Source of the DNA: Smallanthus sonchifolius
Taxonomy: Eukaryota > Streptophyta > Magnoliopsida > Asterales > Asteraceae
NCBI GenBank assembly: GCA_023525975.1
Contig: CM042028.1
Location: forward strand, 76,383,501 to 76,447,500
Length of the DNA stretch: 64,000 nucleotides
Direction: 5' to 3'
This document shows, piece after piece, positions 31,007 to 43,405 of this stretch. The position numbers and the translations under genes were made by a program. The notes beneath the pieces were generated by a model that ran no database searches, had not been told where the DNA came from, and worked only from the letters and a program-made list of their open reading frames with translations. Positions within the stretch are counted from its first letter, which is position 1; every line of letters starts with the position of its first letter.

Positions 31007-33881
31007 ATGTCAAATCTTCAGAATCTCGGTAATCTTCTGAACTATGACAACGGGATCGGAACCCCTCAGAAACCGCCAAAGTTACTAAATGTAAATGATT
31101 ATTCTAATTGGAAAGCACGCTTTGAGCATTACATTTCTTATACCGATTCTTCGTTATGGATACCTATTCTAGAGGGATATAAGCATCCCACACATATTTA
31201 CCTTGATGAAGTAATGCCCAAGCCTATTTCTAAACTCGACGAAAAAGAAAAGAAAGTTTATAATCGAGAGAAGAAGGCTCACGGTTCTATCACTATGGCC
31301 TTGACTAGGGAGTTATTCCACAGTTTCAGAGGATATGATAACTCCAAGGATCTTTGGAAGGTGTTACAGAAAAGATTCGAGGGCAATAGTGACATCAAGA
31401 AAAGTAAAAGGGATCTTCTCAGGAAGTAGTATGAGTGCTTCAGATTTCTAGAGCACGAATCCATAGATGAACTCATCTCTAGATTCTATCATCTGCAGAC
31501 AGAGTTGAAAGCTTTTGAGCTGAAGTATCCTGATGAAGAATTAGTGGAAAAGTTTCTGGATGCTTTGCCACCCAAGTTTGAGATGTATACAACCCTGATG
31601 AGAGAAAATCCTAAATTCTATGAGATGACAATTGATGAGGCAATTGGAAAGGTTCAAGCTCATGACATGAACCTAAAAAGAAAGGAGAGCTCAGGAAGAC
31701 CTCAGAAACAAGACCCTTTTATGTATCATGGGACGTCTTCTACAACCAAGTCATCGGGCTCTAGAATTGCCCTTTTCTCTGGAAACTCTCACGAGGAAGA
31801 AACTGTAAAAGCTTATGGTGGTCATGCATGTTATGCAGCATCCGGATCTGGTTCTGGTTCTCATCAACAACATCCCTCAAGAAATCCTCCCGCTACATCT
31901 TCAGCTAACCAATCAGCGATAGCCAAGATAGCTGAAGATCATGTGGCTTTATTCTCTTCATACATGCTTGCCTATGAGAACTTCATTGGCGGCAAGCTAA
32001 CGGATCCTGAAACAATATAAGAAGATTTCAATCAGGTGGATCCGGATGACATGGAGGACATGGATATTCAGTGGAATATGGCCATGATATTGAGGAGAGC
32101 CAAGCGTTTCCTGAACAGAACAGGAAGAAAGTTTATTGGCGGGCACTCTAATACCAAGGTTGGTTTTGACAAATCCAAGGCCAAGTGCTACAAGTGTCTG
32201 AACTATGGACACTTTGCTCGTGAATGTCAAAAAGACAGAGCACCGGCTTCGGGTTTCACCAGACCTAGCCAAGGAAATAGCCATGGCTACAACAACTCAA
32301 ACAATCACAATCAAAGCCAAAGTGGAACGTCCAGTGCACTGGTAGCTCAACTGGACGAAAGCTTTGATTGGGGTGTTCATCTGGAGGATGCCATCATTGC
32401 ACAAACTCAGGTTGGTCTCATGGCTGAGATCATGGAGATGATGGAAGCTGAGAAAAAGGAGGCTAAGGAGAAGGAAGCTGAGGAAAAGGAAGCTTCTGTG
32501 GCTGACCTAGAAGAGTCTACTACTGCTGTTGCCCTCATGGCTATCAGAGAGGCATCACATTCATCAAATGAGGTAGATTCTAATCCTTTTACTGTTATTT
32601 CTTGTTACAAATGTCTAGGCTTAAAAATTAAAAAATCTAAGCTTCAAGACAAGGTCGAACCCCTTCGTATTGCAGCTTTAAGCTACAAAGAAAACGAAAA
32701 ACGATTTAAAGATTCAATTGAAACGTTGAAGAAAGAAAAACGTGATTATTCACTTAAAATGAGCGATCAACAGCTTCACTTGGATAATGCATATAAGGGG
32801 TTAGAGAAAAGGAACAATGAGATCAACAAGCTGCAAAATGAGATCTTACAGTTGAAATGTACTAATGAGAAGTTGAAAGGAACACTACGAATCAATGAAT
32901 GGCTTAGGGCTGGGTACTAATGTCATTCCTCCACCAGTTAGCGGGAAATTTGTCAACGGCTTAGTAGACATTGATCTAACTTGCCTTGATGAGTCCTCAG
33001 GCTCTAACAAGGATGATTCCTCAAGTAAGGCCAACTCCGCATCTGATGAGGAGTTCTTTACTGCTTCTGATGATGGGTCGGTTAACACCTGCCCAGAAGG
33101 AGTAGTATCTGAGGAGTTGTTATGTGAACAAAAGGTTAAGAAAAACATTATCACTAATTGTGACAGTTGTATTTTAACTGAACCCGATATCATTGAATCA
33201 AATGATAAATTAAAGGTAATGCTTTATGGAGGGTATAAAAATCTTAATCAAGTTAAGAAAGAAGCTTTTTCAGCTCACTATGGGCTTGGTTATAAAGAAA
33301 AATTACAAAAATACTATACTCCCAAAAACCAATCTATATCGGGTCAAACTCCTGTTCACAAACCAACTCCTCCTGCTCATCATGCTGAGTCATCTAATGC
33401 CAGATCTAATGAGCCTTATAGGAGGACTTACACAGACAAGAGGACTTGCTTTCACTATGGTACGGTTGGTCACATTTTTGTGAACTGCCCTTCTAAGAAC
33501 CAAGGGAAACGGCCTATTGTTTCACAACCGGCTGTCATCCTTAAGTCACTACCAGTGAACCATCCCAAAAGTTCAAAAGCAAATGTGGTGAAACCACCAG
33601 TAAAACCGATGGTAAAGCCAAAGATAACCTCTGAGGCTAAACCATCTGTTTCAAGAAAGGGAAGGCAACCTGCTATACCTTGTGTATCTACCTCTGGTAG
33701 TACACCTACTGGTGAGAAATCCGTGGTGAAACTCTCTAAGCCACAGAGGAGGAGACGGAATAAGATGTTGAGAAAGCTAGAACAGTTGACTGGAGTTCAA
33801 TCAGGTGAAGCTTCCATTAGTTCACCGGCTGTTGTTAAACCTAAGTCTACTGTTCCAGTTAAGAAACATAAGAGGTCCTAG
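31007..33881 (+). pseudogene. Copia gag (UBN2-type) with zinc knuckle and coiled coil, broken
   Basis: From ATG 31007 (an upstream in-frame GTG is not needed) the frame has the Ty1/copia gag core (DYSNWKARFEHYI ... ITMALTRELFHSFRGYDNSK), a CCHC knuckle CYKCLNYGHFARE-C at 32186-32227, then an acidic/lysine-rich stretch and a long coiled coil (RNNEINKLQNEILQLK), a Ser/Asp-rich linker and a second, damaged knuckle (CFHYGTVGHIFVNC, one Cys now Tyr). A coiled coil beyond the knuckle is a known Sirevirus trait. Breaks are TAG at 31427, TAA at 32018, a frameshift near 32895 and TAG at 33879. The product would have packaged element RNA into virus-like particles. Confidence 0.9.
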
Positions 33882-36800
33882 ACTGCCAAATCTAAAAGTT
33901 CTCAATCTCCTAGTCCTAATTCTTCTAAAGATTCATCCATTTTGAACAGTCACGACTGTGAGTTAAAAGAGGTTGTTTATTTTGAAAAAGACGGACGACC
34001 CAAGACCACTAGGCTTTGGTCTCCAAATCTAACTAATTCTTTTTGTGACTCGTGCAGGGACATCCGAAGGGTACTATCTCTAACCGTTGGTATGTAGATA
34101 GTGGATGCCCCCGGCACATGACATGAAACATGGCCTTGCTTCAAGACGTGAAACCATTCAGAGGCGGCTATGTGGCCTTTGCTAGAGAGAAAGGCGGCAG
34201 TATCACGTGTCAAGGCGTGGTATCAAATGGTTGTGTCAGTTTTGACAATGTCAACTTTTGCGAGCAGCTGAAGCATAACCTGTTGAGTGTCTCCCAAATG
34301 TGCGACAAGGAGTACTCGGTGATGTTTGACAAGAATGAATGCTTGATACTCAAACCTGGTTTTGAAGTTCCTGAAGACTGGATTCTGATGAGAGCGCCAA
34401 GGACAAACGAAACCTATCAGATTGATATGAGCATGGCAACAACCACCTCATCAGTTGCTACCTGTTTGCTTACCAAAGCGACAGAACTTGACTCTATCTT
34501 GTGGCATAGGAAACTCGGACATATTTCTTATCGTAAAATGAATCATCTGGTCTGAAATGGTTTGGTAACCGGTGTTCCTAAGCTGAGATTTACCGTTGCA
34601 GATGACTGTATGCCTTGTAAATAGGGCAAACAGCAACGGAAGTCTCACAAGCCCAAGCTCCAAAACTCCATCGATACCCCTTTGGAGCTATTACATATGG
34701 ATCTGTTTGGCCCTATAAGTATCAGGAGTATTGGAGGTAAGTCATTCTGTCTGGTTGTAACTGATGATTTCTCACGTTTTTCTTGGGTGCATTTTTTAGG
34801 TACGAAGGACGAAACTGCTGATATTCTTCAATACCTGATCCTGAGTTTGGAATCTCTTTGCAAGCTGAAGGTTAGAAGAATAAGGAGTGACAACGGAACT
34901 GAATTCAAGAATAACTTGATGGAACTTTTCTGTCTCAAGAAGGGGATCCGTCACGAATTCAGCGCCCCGTACACGCCTCAGCAGAATGGAGTCGCAGAAT
35001 GGAAGAACAGAACATTGATTGAGACTGCAAGGACAATGCTGTAGGATGCAAAGCTTCCTGTCACTTTCTGGGCAGAAGCAGTTAATACAGCTTTTCACGT
35101 CTTGAACAGAGTTCTGGTTGTGAAGAGGCACAACAAGACTTGTTACGAGTTGATCAACAATCGACTTCCCAATATTGATTACCTAGTTCCTTTTGGTAGT
35201 CCCTGTTCCTTGTTGCTACAGTACAAAGACTGCAAGTCTAAGTTTCATGCAAAAGCGATGGAAGACATCTTCTTAGGATACGTTGCCAACTCGCCTTGCA
35301 AGAGAGGGTACAACATAGGAACTCGTACTGTCGAGGAATGTTTTGAAGTGGATTGTAGTAAACACAGCATTCCACCAGAACCAACTGGTCTAACTTGGGG
35401 TTTTGATTATGATGCGGTATTCAAGACATTCAATCTTCCTGATTTGTCTACAGTTGATGCCTCAAATGTATATGAATTATTGGGTGGCAGCGATGACTCC
35501 AGTTTCTCAACTCGTGCTACTGTACCGATTGTAACTCCTGATTCCAATGCTACATCTACATCTGGAACTCTTAATGGTGATAACAGTGAAGACGTTCATG
35601 TTGATGTAAATGACGCTCAAGCTAATCCTAACACTAGTGTAGGAAATGAAGCTCCTGCTGATCCAATTAACATTGAAACTTCTTCTGGAACACAGGATGT
35701 GGGGGAGTTAAGCATGAACCTTGATTCAGAAATTCAAGAACCGAATGTACCAGAGGTGAGAGTGCATAAGAATCATCCAATTGACAACATTATTGGTGAT
35801 CCTCATGCCGGTGTTCAAACTCGTCATCGAACCATTACTGAGAACACTAGTCTGTACTCGAAGATACTTGACACTGGTGTCATGGAAACATGTCTGCATG
35901 ATGCATTTGTGTCCCAGTTAGAGCCGAAGAATGTGAAGGAGGCTCTCGCTGACAACTGCTGGATTGAGGCAATGCAAGATGAATTGTCTCAATTCCAAAA
36001 GTTGCACGTGTGGGATTTGGTTGACTTGCCAAAGGGCGTACAACCAATTGGCACCAGATGGGTGTTCAAATTCAAGACGGATGATCGTCATGTTGTGGTG
36101 AAGAACAAAGCAAGGTTGGTTGTTCAGGGTTTTTATCAGCAAGAGGGCTTGGATTACACGGAAGTATATGCCCCAGTTGCTAGACTTGAAGCCATTCATT
36201 TGTTTCTGGCTTATGCCTCTTATGTTGGCTTCAAGGTCTATCAACTTGATGTGAAGAGTGCTTTCCTATATGGAAAAGTTCATGAAGAGGTCTATGTCAC
36301 TCAACCTCAGATCCGCATAATATCAATAAAGTGTATAAGCTTGACAAAGCAGTTTATGGTCTTCATCAAGCACCGCGGGCATGGTATGAGACATTATCTA
36401 AGCATCTACTGTCTAATGGTTTCAACCGTGGACAAATCGACACGACCCTCTTCATACGGAAAGCAGGAGGTGACATTCTTCTTGTACAAGTGTATGTCGA
36501 CGACATTATTTTTGGATCTACAAATGAAGGGATGTGTTGGGAATTCGAATAGGTGATGAAGTCCAAGTTTGAAATGAGTAACATGGGTGAATTGTCGTTC
36601 TTCCTGGGTCTGCAAGTCAGTCAAAGAGAGGATGGCATTTATCTACATCAAACAAAGTATGCGCAGGACATCTTGTCGAAATACAAGATGAATGATAGCA
36701 GTACTTATGGCACACCTATCCCAGTCAATCATGGTCTGCATCCTGACAAAGATGGAAAGGATGTGGATTGCATATTGTACCGTGGGATGATCGGATCTCT

Positions 36801-37437
36801 TATGTATCTCACAGCTTCAAGACCCGATATAATGTTTGTTGTGTGCTTGTGCTCAAGGTTTCAGTCACAACCGAAGGAGTCCCATATGATAGCTGTGAAG
36901 AGGATTTTCAGATACTTGAAAGGGAAACCCCGATTGGGTCTTTGGTACTCTAAGCAGCAGGCATTTGACTTCAAAGCCTATACTGATTTAGACTATGGCG
37001 GTTGTAACCTTGACAGAAAGTTAACTTCTGGTAGATGTCAATTCTTGGGAGACAGACTGGTTTCCTGGCAGTGTAAGAAGCAGTCAACGATTTCTGTCTC
37101 AACTTGTGAAGCAGAATACATTGCTGCAGCGAGCGGTTGTTCTCAAATATTATGGATACAACAGCAATTGAGAGACTACGGCTTGAACTTCACTGGAACT
37201 CCTCTGTTCATTGACAGCAATGCCACCATGTCCATCACAAATAACCCGGTGAAACATTCCAAAACTAAACATATAGAAATTCGCCATCATTTCATCCGTG
37301 ATTGTGCTGAAAAACATTTAATTGAACTTGTAAAGGTTCACACGGATGACAATCTTGCTGACCTTTTCACTAAGGCATTTGATCGATCCCGTTTTGAGCA
37401 TCTTGTCAACTTGATAGGAATGTTCAATCCTGAGTGA
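33882..37437 (+). pseudogene. Copia pol: protease, integrase, RT, RNase H, broken
   Basis: Protease active site WYVDSG at 34088-34105; GAG-pre-integrase WHRKLGH near 34502; zinc site with CMPC near 34610; integrase catalytic residues in MDLFGP, RSDNGTEF and NGVAEWKNRT; RT from about 35990 (TRWVFKFK) with YVDDI at 36492-36506; RNase H with AYTDLDYGG near 36978 and DSNAT near 37213; end at 37435-37437. Breaks include TGA at 34126-34128, TGA at 34553, TAG at 34622, TAG at 35042, a frameshift near 36310 within RT and TAG at 36550. All catalytic motifs are still readable, so decay has been by scattered point changes rather than deletion. Confidence 0.93.
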
Positions 37438-38737
37438 AAATTTTATTTTTCTCAAATCAATTCAATTCATGGAAGTTAAATTTTATTTCTTTTTAAATCT
37501 TCTGTATAGCTTTTTTAATTTTCAAAATATTTTACAAAATCAAAAACAAAATAGAAATGGAGAAAATTTCAAAGTTAACTTGAGAAAAGAGGAAATGATA
37601 GTACATCATAAACGATCTAAACGTCATAGACATGGGAAATGATTGCGTCATGCTTACCTAATTGCTTAAATTATTATGTTTTTAATCTGCTTGTTTACAG
37701 GTAATTTGAATTGTCAATAGGTTGTATGCGTCTTTGAATCACTAGTAGTGTGGAAACTAAATCTAAATTACAACTATGATTTGAACCCATGTTTGCTAGT
37801 GTGTGTGCGTAAAAGAATAGAAAAGATCATTATCAGATAAATGATGTTAGATTTTGGCAATAATTTTCTTTTGAGATCAGTTTCGGGTTATGTCTTTAGC
37901 ACAATTAATGCGGTTCATCTCACTACCCATACTCACAAGTATGCAATGGGAGATTGAATCAAGACATGTCTCTACATTAACTGTGGTGCGTGTATTCACC
38001 CTTGAATCATTCCTGATTCATTGAAATCAAATCCAGATAAAAGTTGGATTGCCCTACCCTAATACTCAAACACCATATTCATTATCCTGAATCATCATAC
38101 CTATATTCACTGAAGAAATCAAATGAAACCAAGACAAATGAATCACTCAATTCTGAATCTTATGATTCCTGATAATCCTTATGGATTCTGATTGATTTTT
38201 CCTGTGCTAATTAATGTAGCTTCATTCTGAAAATTTAGAAAATAATTGGAAAAATCTTAGATGCCTTGAGATAGTGCAAGTTACATTACTGTAGCATATC
38301 AGTGGGGTACACGTTGTATATCTTATAATTAATACCTTAACACACAAGAACGTGATACAAAGATGCTTATAGTTTCAAATCTTATAATATTGTCAACTTG
38401 AATTACTTGTTTATATGCTTATTACGTATGAATAAATAGTAATACATTGCATGATCCCATAGTCTTTGAGGTTTATATTGTATCATTTTTGCTATAAGTT
38501 AGCCTGATATGATCCTATGCTCGTGTCTTTGATCAAAAATAGTTTGTTTGAATACTTGTATATTTCTATCTAGAAAAGATCAAAAAGATTTTAAGTTTGT
38601 GTATAGTTCAATCTTAATCAGAAAAGCCAAAAATATTTGTGTTTAACCTCCCTGAATTGATTTTGAATCCTCTTGATTGAATGTTGTTTATCTTGTTCGT
38701 TATTTGACTTGAAATCTTCATAATTTGAGTTGAAAGT
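37438..38737 (+). other. Copia spacer after pol, non-coding
   Basis: About 1.3 kb of AT-rich DNA without gene or palindrome, between the pol stop and the first palindrome array of the spacer. Confidence 0.6.
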
Positions 38738-38738
38738 T

Positions 38739-38876
38739 TGCGCACTTAAGGGTTTCTGCGTACTTGACAAGTGCGCATGAAGTAAGCCCTGTGTACTTAA
38801 CAAATACGCAAGAGTTAAGTCTTGCGCACTTAGTAAGTACGCAGGAGTTAAGTCTTGCGCACTTAGCAAGTACGCA
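38739..38876 (+). repeat. 33-bp-period palindrome array upstream of third ORF
   Basis: Palindromes start at 38757, 38790, 38823 and 38856, exactly 33 bp apart, each 21 bp (TGCGYACTT-N3-AAGTACGCA type), with a half unit at 38739. The 33-bp phase makes antisense frames look like an 11-residue protein repeat; I regard that as incidental. Confidence 0.9.
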
Positions 38877-38894
38877 AGACCTTTTTGTGTTGGG

Positions 38895-38902
38895 TATAAA
38901 AA
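38895..38902 (+). promoter_or_regulatory. TATA-like box after the spacer array
   Basis: TATAAAAA lies 18 nt after the last palindrome (38876), similar to the LTR where TATAAATA follows the array by 14 nt. Candidate internal promoter for the third ORF. Confidence 0.45.
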
Positions 38903-39049
38903 CAGGACAAGAAAATTTTCAGATTTTTTTATCTCTTTCAAATTTTTTCGCCTGTTCATTTCCCTCTGCAAATTTTACTCAAAAATTCGAGTGTTCTTAA
39001 CCGATTTTTCGTCCCGTTACTAGTATCATCATCGTTATACAATCAATTG

Positions 39050-39661
39050 GTGAGAATCTAGAGGCATTCCATCCACAAAATGACAATTTATGGACCGATT
39101 CAGAATTTGAAAAATTTTAGGGTTTCAATCTTAATTTTAGACAAAGTTTAGGTCATTTTATGAACATTTTATGACTAAAACGTGTTAAGAATCTTCAATC
39201 GATCCCCTATCAGACCTGAATCGTCCTGATTGTTGTTAATTTTGACCTTAGCTTGGATTTGACAGTCGGTTCAACTGAGTCGACTCTTAGGTCAAAATTG
39301 TGACAAATGTAGCACTTACTTGGTGTTGATATTAGTCCCATAGGCTAGAATCATGTATTCCGACCTTGTGGTGACCTAATCCACATCATTTTTGAACATC
39401 TGTTGACATTTTTGGATTTCTTGAAAAATGTACAAGTGCGTTTCTTGTGCACTTAACAAGTACGCAAGAAGTAATTCATACGTACTTGTTAAGTACGCAA
39501 GAACAAATATCTGCGTACTTGCTAAGTACGCATGACCAACACTTGTGAAAAATTTCTAAGTCTGAAATTTCAGTTCAATGAGTAACTGCTATACCGAGTC
39601 ATGTGTTTTCAATTCCAATGAAACTTGTTGTTCTTATTGTGTTTTCTGTGTGTTTTTGCAG
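39050..39661 (+). other. Candidate 5'-UTR intron before the third ORF
   Basis: Donor AATTG/GTGAGA at 39049/39050 and acceptor CTGTGTGTTTTTGCAG ending at 39661 after a T-rich tract; the ATG follows two nt later (39664). The intron would contain a further palindrome array (39446-39532). Both sites are close to plant consensus, but use is not demonstrated. Confidence 0.45.
39446..39532 (+). repeat. Second 33-bp-period palindrome array before third ORF
   Basis: Palindromes at 39446-39466, 39479-39499 and 39512-39532, again exactly 33 bp apart. Confidence 0.9.
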
Positions 39662-39663
39662 TT

Positions 39664-42600
39664 ATGGATCGTGCGTTTGCAAATGAGTTCAATCTCCTAG
39701 CACATACAGAACCAGAGTGGAAGGGTGCTGCACTGCAGTACCGAGAGATAACTGATTTCTTGAACCGTTCAAGAATCAGTTATGCTATTTCTGCAGACCC
39801 GATTGTTTCAAGACCATATCTCGAGCAGTTCTGGGAGACCGCGGAGCATGATTGCACGGTAACCCCCAATGTTATAAGGGCTACCGTGGCGGGTCATGAC
39901 ATCGCCTTTTCTGAAGACATAATTAGACGGGTCTTGCAATTCCGAGATCTCTCCACCGACCCAACAGCCTATCCTGACTACTTTGTGGATGGTTGTTAGA
40001 GGCAACGAATGGGGTACGTCGGTGTTAGAGATTATGCTTCATACAAGAAAATGTGGGTGCTCGATCAATGGAGATATTTTACCCACGTCATGATCATGTG
40101 CATCTCCTCAAGAAAGGCTGGAAAGGATGCAATGGGTCATGATCTTGCTTCAGCCATGGTTGGCTTATCTCTCAACAAGGGCTACAACTTCTCAAGATAC
40201 ATATTCAAAGCCATAAATGATCAGATAAACACGGCTGAGAGGTTCAGGTTCTTGTTATACCCAAGGTTTGTGCAACTACTGATTGACGATGCGTTGCCAA
40301 ACCTCCCTGCTACTGGGGAGAGATTGCAAGTTAAGAGGATGGACAAGAGGGTGTTTGCATAATTCTTGAAGCCAGGCAGTGTAGAACCTACCCCTGAGCA
40401 CACCGCACACTTTGGCCACCTAATAAACGAAGCGTATGTGGCACCGGCTGACTGGAGATGGTTTAGCCAAGACTCAGAGCCAGAGCTAAGTGAACATTCG
40501 GATGAACAACAAAAACAAGAAGAGGAAGTTGAAAGTGTGAATGAATCGTCGGATATTGGAGACGAAGAAGTAGGTCATGATGGTGCTGAGGAATCCGACT
40601 CCTAAGAGACAGAGTCTGATTCTTCTGATTCTGATGATGCACCATCACAGGCACACCCGAGGAGAATGACGAAGGTGACCCTTCCTGAGTCATCCTCAAA
40701 GAGAAAGCGACAGTCATCAAGCAGTCAATATGAGCCAGATTCTGACTCTGACGCTGCTATAAAGAGACAAAGGCGTGAAAGTATAAACAAGAACAGGGGG
40801 GATAGGCAGCAACATGCTATTCCCAGTGAGGTGGAGGTCAGTGCCCAGCAGCAAGTACAAGTTTTGGCTGCAAGTACTGATTCAGCCTCTACCCCACCTT
40901 CACAGCAATTATACCGGCGACGGAGGAGAAGGCCACAGGTACAACCTGATGTGGCGGTCACTACTAGCACAGAGGAAGTTCCTGTGATAGTGACCCTCCC
41001 TGTCACATCTGTCCAGGTGGCGGTGACTACTCCAATTCTCACAGAGTCAGTCACCATCACACCTTCCATCACCCCTACAACCATCATCACATCCATAATC
41101 CCTACAACCACCGAACCTATAAGTCAACCCTTTAACTATGGAGAATTCACTCAGGGGTTTGACTTTGATACTATCTTCTCCTCCCCAATTCACAATGTTG
41201 AAGCGTCTACATCCAGACATCCTGATCCTAATAAAGAAAAGATATAATTTCTGGAAACCCAAGTTGCTGGTCTGCTAGAAACTGTTCGGAAGTCAAAGGA
41301 GGAATCTGACGCTCAACAGGCATAGATTAATTCGTTGGTGGACGAAGTTAGAATTCTAATAAGCCAGAGAACGGGGACAGACGAGAGACTCAAGAACGTA
41401 ATGGCCCAGAACGAGCTTCTAATCAAGACAAATAATATGATTCTGGGACACAGGTCGTATCTTGAGCTGAGGTTTGATATGCAGCAGAAAAAGCATGAAC
41501 TGATGGTCAAACTAATTGTTGATCTGACCAAGAAGCTTGATGCTCAGGGGGGGAAGGAGAAAGAGAAAGAGAAGACATCAACATCTACCGGTGATGAGCC
41601 TTGTCATCCTGTTGATTTGACTAAGGATGATGACAAAGACAAGGATCCCAAAGTCGGTCCTAGTGGAAGTGAGCACCAAGCTTTAGCAATCGTGCCTATT
41701 TCTGCTATTCCAATGGCTGAGGGGGAGTCTACTCATCAGGAAGGTGGTGATACCTCTGGTGGTGACAAAGGAAAGTCAGAGGCTGATGTTCAAAAGGATC
41801 TATCTGACGAGGAGATCTTATACTTAGAGCCTGACTATTCCAAGGAAGCATAGATCGATGCTCTCTACAATCTTGAAAAAGGAGATATCGACTCTGGTGA
41901 TGATTGGGATGAAGATGATGAGGATGTAGTTATTAAAGTTCCCAAGGGTGACGGGGAAGGAGAGTATGAGTTCGAAGATGGTGAGTTCTTTGAAGTGCCA
42001 TCCTTTGAATCTCAGCTCGACACAGGTTCAGTCGACACTGCTAGTAACGTTGAAGCATCGACTGAAGCCTCCCCAATTGACCCTACACCTGTGGATCCAG
42101 AGGCACCGAAAGATAAAGATATGCCCGCTAGTTCATCAAAGGGTCCAGCTCCTGTTTGGCAAAAGACTTCTATCATAGACAAACAAGGAGCAACATGGAT
42201 GATCTTGGCTGTAAGGTTCGAGGAAGATAAGCAGTTGTTCGCAATCAAACGATCTAAGGGGGTTCAATACTTGAAACTAACTAGTGAAGCGTTCAACTCC
42301 TTACCTAAATACGACCTTGTGAACCTAGCAAATCGAGAGCTGTTGGGACACTCAAATCACGCAGTGGCGATGGGTTTGTCGCAGGTTCTACAGCGGGAAG
42401 CAAGATCTGGGAAGTTTGAAGTGTTCAAGCCTCAAGTCCCCAAGCGAGTCAAGGATAAGAATGCTAGACATCCTGTGACTAAAGAAACTGGTATACAAGC
42501 CAGTGATATGTGAAACCAAGATTCCCCTAAGCAAGTTATCTCAGGATATCCTCGGTGACATGTGGTACTGGTACGTAGATCCTAAAATGGGCGAGGCTAT

Positions 42601-42820
42601 GGTGATAGGAAAGGTACGGTCAGAAAGTGGATGCTTAGTGTCGAGGAAACTAATCAGAGTATTTGATGAAGTCTGCTTCATTAACTTCTCTATGAAAGAT
42701 CTGGAGGCACTAGCAGACAGGTATTGCATGCATACGGACGAATGGACGAAATTCCTTGCTTCTAAATATGACAAGGTGATCAAGTTTTGCCTTGACTACA
42801 AGAAGAAGGTGGAAGCTTAA
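39664..42820 (+). pseudogene. Third (envelope-position) ORF of Copia element, broken
   Basis: Starts ATGGATCG at 39664. The N-terminal ~250 codons match the putative plant transposon protein domain seen in large Asteraceae and legume retroelements (FSEDIIRRVLQFRDLS, MGYVGVRDYA, then the MIMCISSRKAGKDAMGHDLA region). The middle is acidic and Ser/Thr/Pro-rich with a basic patch, a coiled-coil stretch around 41260-41530 and acidic repeats, and the end returns to a compact domain (DMWYWYVDPKMGEAMV ... WTKFLASKYDKVI). The frame is the same for about 950 codons except for six stops (39997, 40360, 40603, 41245, 41323, 41851); a frameshift near 42505 joins the last 105 codons. Position matches the envelope-like gene of Sireviruses, but I see no clear signal peptide or fusion-type segment and its role is unknown. 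Confidence 0.8.
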
Positions 42821-42870
42821 GATGCAGAACTATGAAGACCGAAGACCGAAGACGATCCAGAGCTGTTGTC

Positions 42871-42881
42871 AAGGGGGAGTT
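42871..42881 (+). other. Polypurine tract of Copia element
   Basis: AAGGGGGAGTT directly before the 3' LTR. Confidence 0.85.
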
Positions 42882-43405
42882 TGTTGAAGCACTTTCCGTG
42901 TGACAAACACTTTGGATAGAGTCTTAGTTTTGTACTTTCATTGTATGTATTTGTCTTTGTTTGTGAGTGTCTATATGTATTAGTTATCGAGTTGTATTTA
43001 CTAATGCATGTTGATAGTTGCTGAAATCTCTAAGTTTTTGCGCACTTGTATGTGCGCAGGAATTAGTTCCTGCGTACTTAGCAAGTACACAAGAATACCT
43101 TGCGTACTTGCTAAGTACGCATGAGCAATTTGCCCTGCGCACTTGCTAAGTGCGTAGAGACCAGGTCGTGTATAAATAGGATAGGTTGACAGTAGACAAG
43201 TACGCAGTCAGATACTCAGACTTTGTATACTCAGTATTTCTCTCTGTAACCTTCAACTGTTTATAATAGACGGAATTTTAAAGTGATTCTCTTGTCGGTT
43301 TACTTTGTGTTGTAAGACTCTCCACCTAGTCACGGGCATTCCGCACCTGGTCCGACTCAGGAACACACTTGCATGTGATGATCCGCCACACCCGAGGGAC
43401 CTACA
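42882..43405 (+). repeat. 3' LTR of Copia element
   Basis: TGTTGAAGCAC ... GACCTACA, with the same palindrome array (about 43037-43156) and TATAAATA at 43171-43178 as the 5' LTR, again separated by 14 nt. Confidence 0.95.

Larger units (their letters stand above)
29930..43405 (+). mobile_element. 13.5-kb Sirevirus-like Ty1/copia element, TSD ctttc
   Basis: LTRs of 525 and 524 bp (29930-30454, 42882-43405), exact 5-bp duplications ctttc at 29925-29929 and 43406-43410, tRNA-Met primer site and a purine tract. Gene order is gag with zinc knuckle and coiled coil, protease, integrase, RT, RNase H, and then a third long ORF in the position of the envelope-like gene of Sireviruses. Palindrome arrays sit in the LTRs, the gag leader and the spacer before the third ORF; palindromic repeats in non-coding parts are known for Sireviruses. 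All three coding regions carry stops and frameshifts. By eye the LTRs differ at roughly twenty places, so this insertion is older than the Tekay-like one. Confidence 0.93.

Noticed and set aside
38618..39000. Repeated 11-residue protein (STQ..LSLAHL type) on both strands
   Set aside because: It is the translation of the 33-bp palindrome array; both strands look repetitive because the DNA is palindromic.
38757..39532. CRISPR-like array (21-bp repeats, regular spacing)
   Set aside because: Plant retrotransposon context, 12-bp spacers that are not unique, and no cas genes.
40366..42178. Separate small genes within the Copia third ORF
   Set aside because: They are all in one reading frame divided by single stops, i.e. 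pieces of one decayed ORF.
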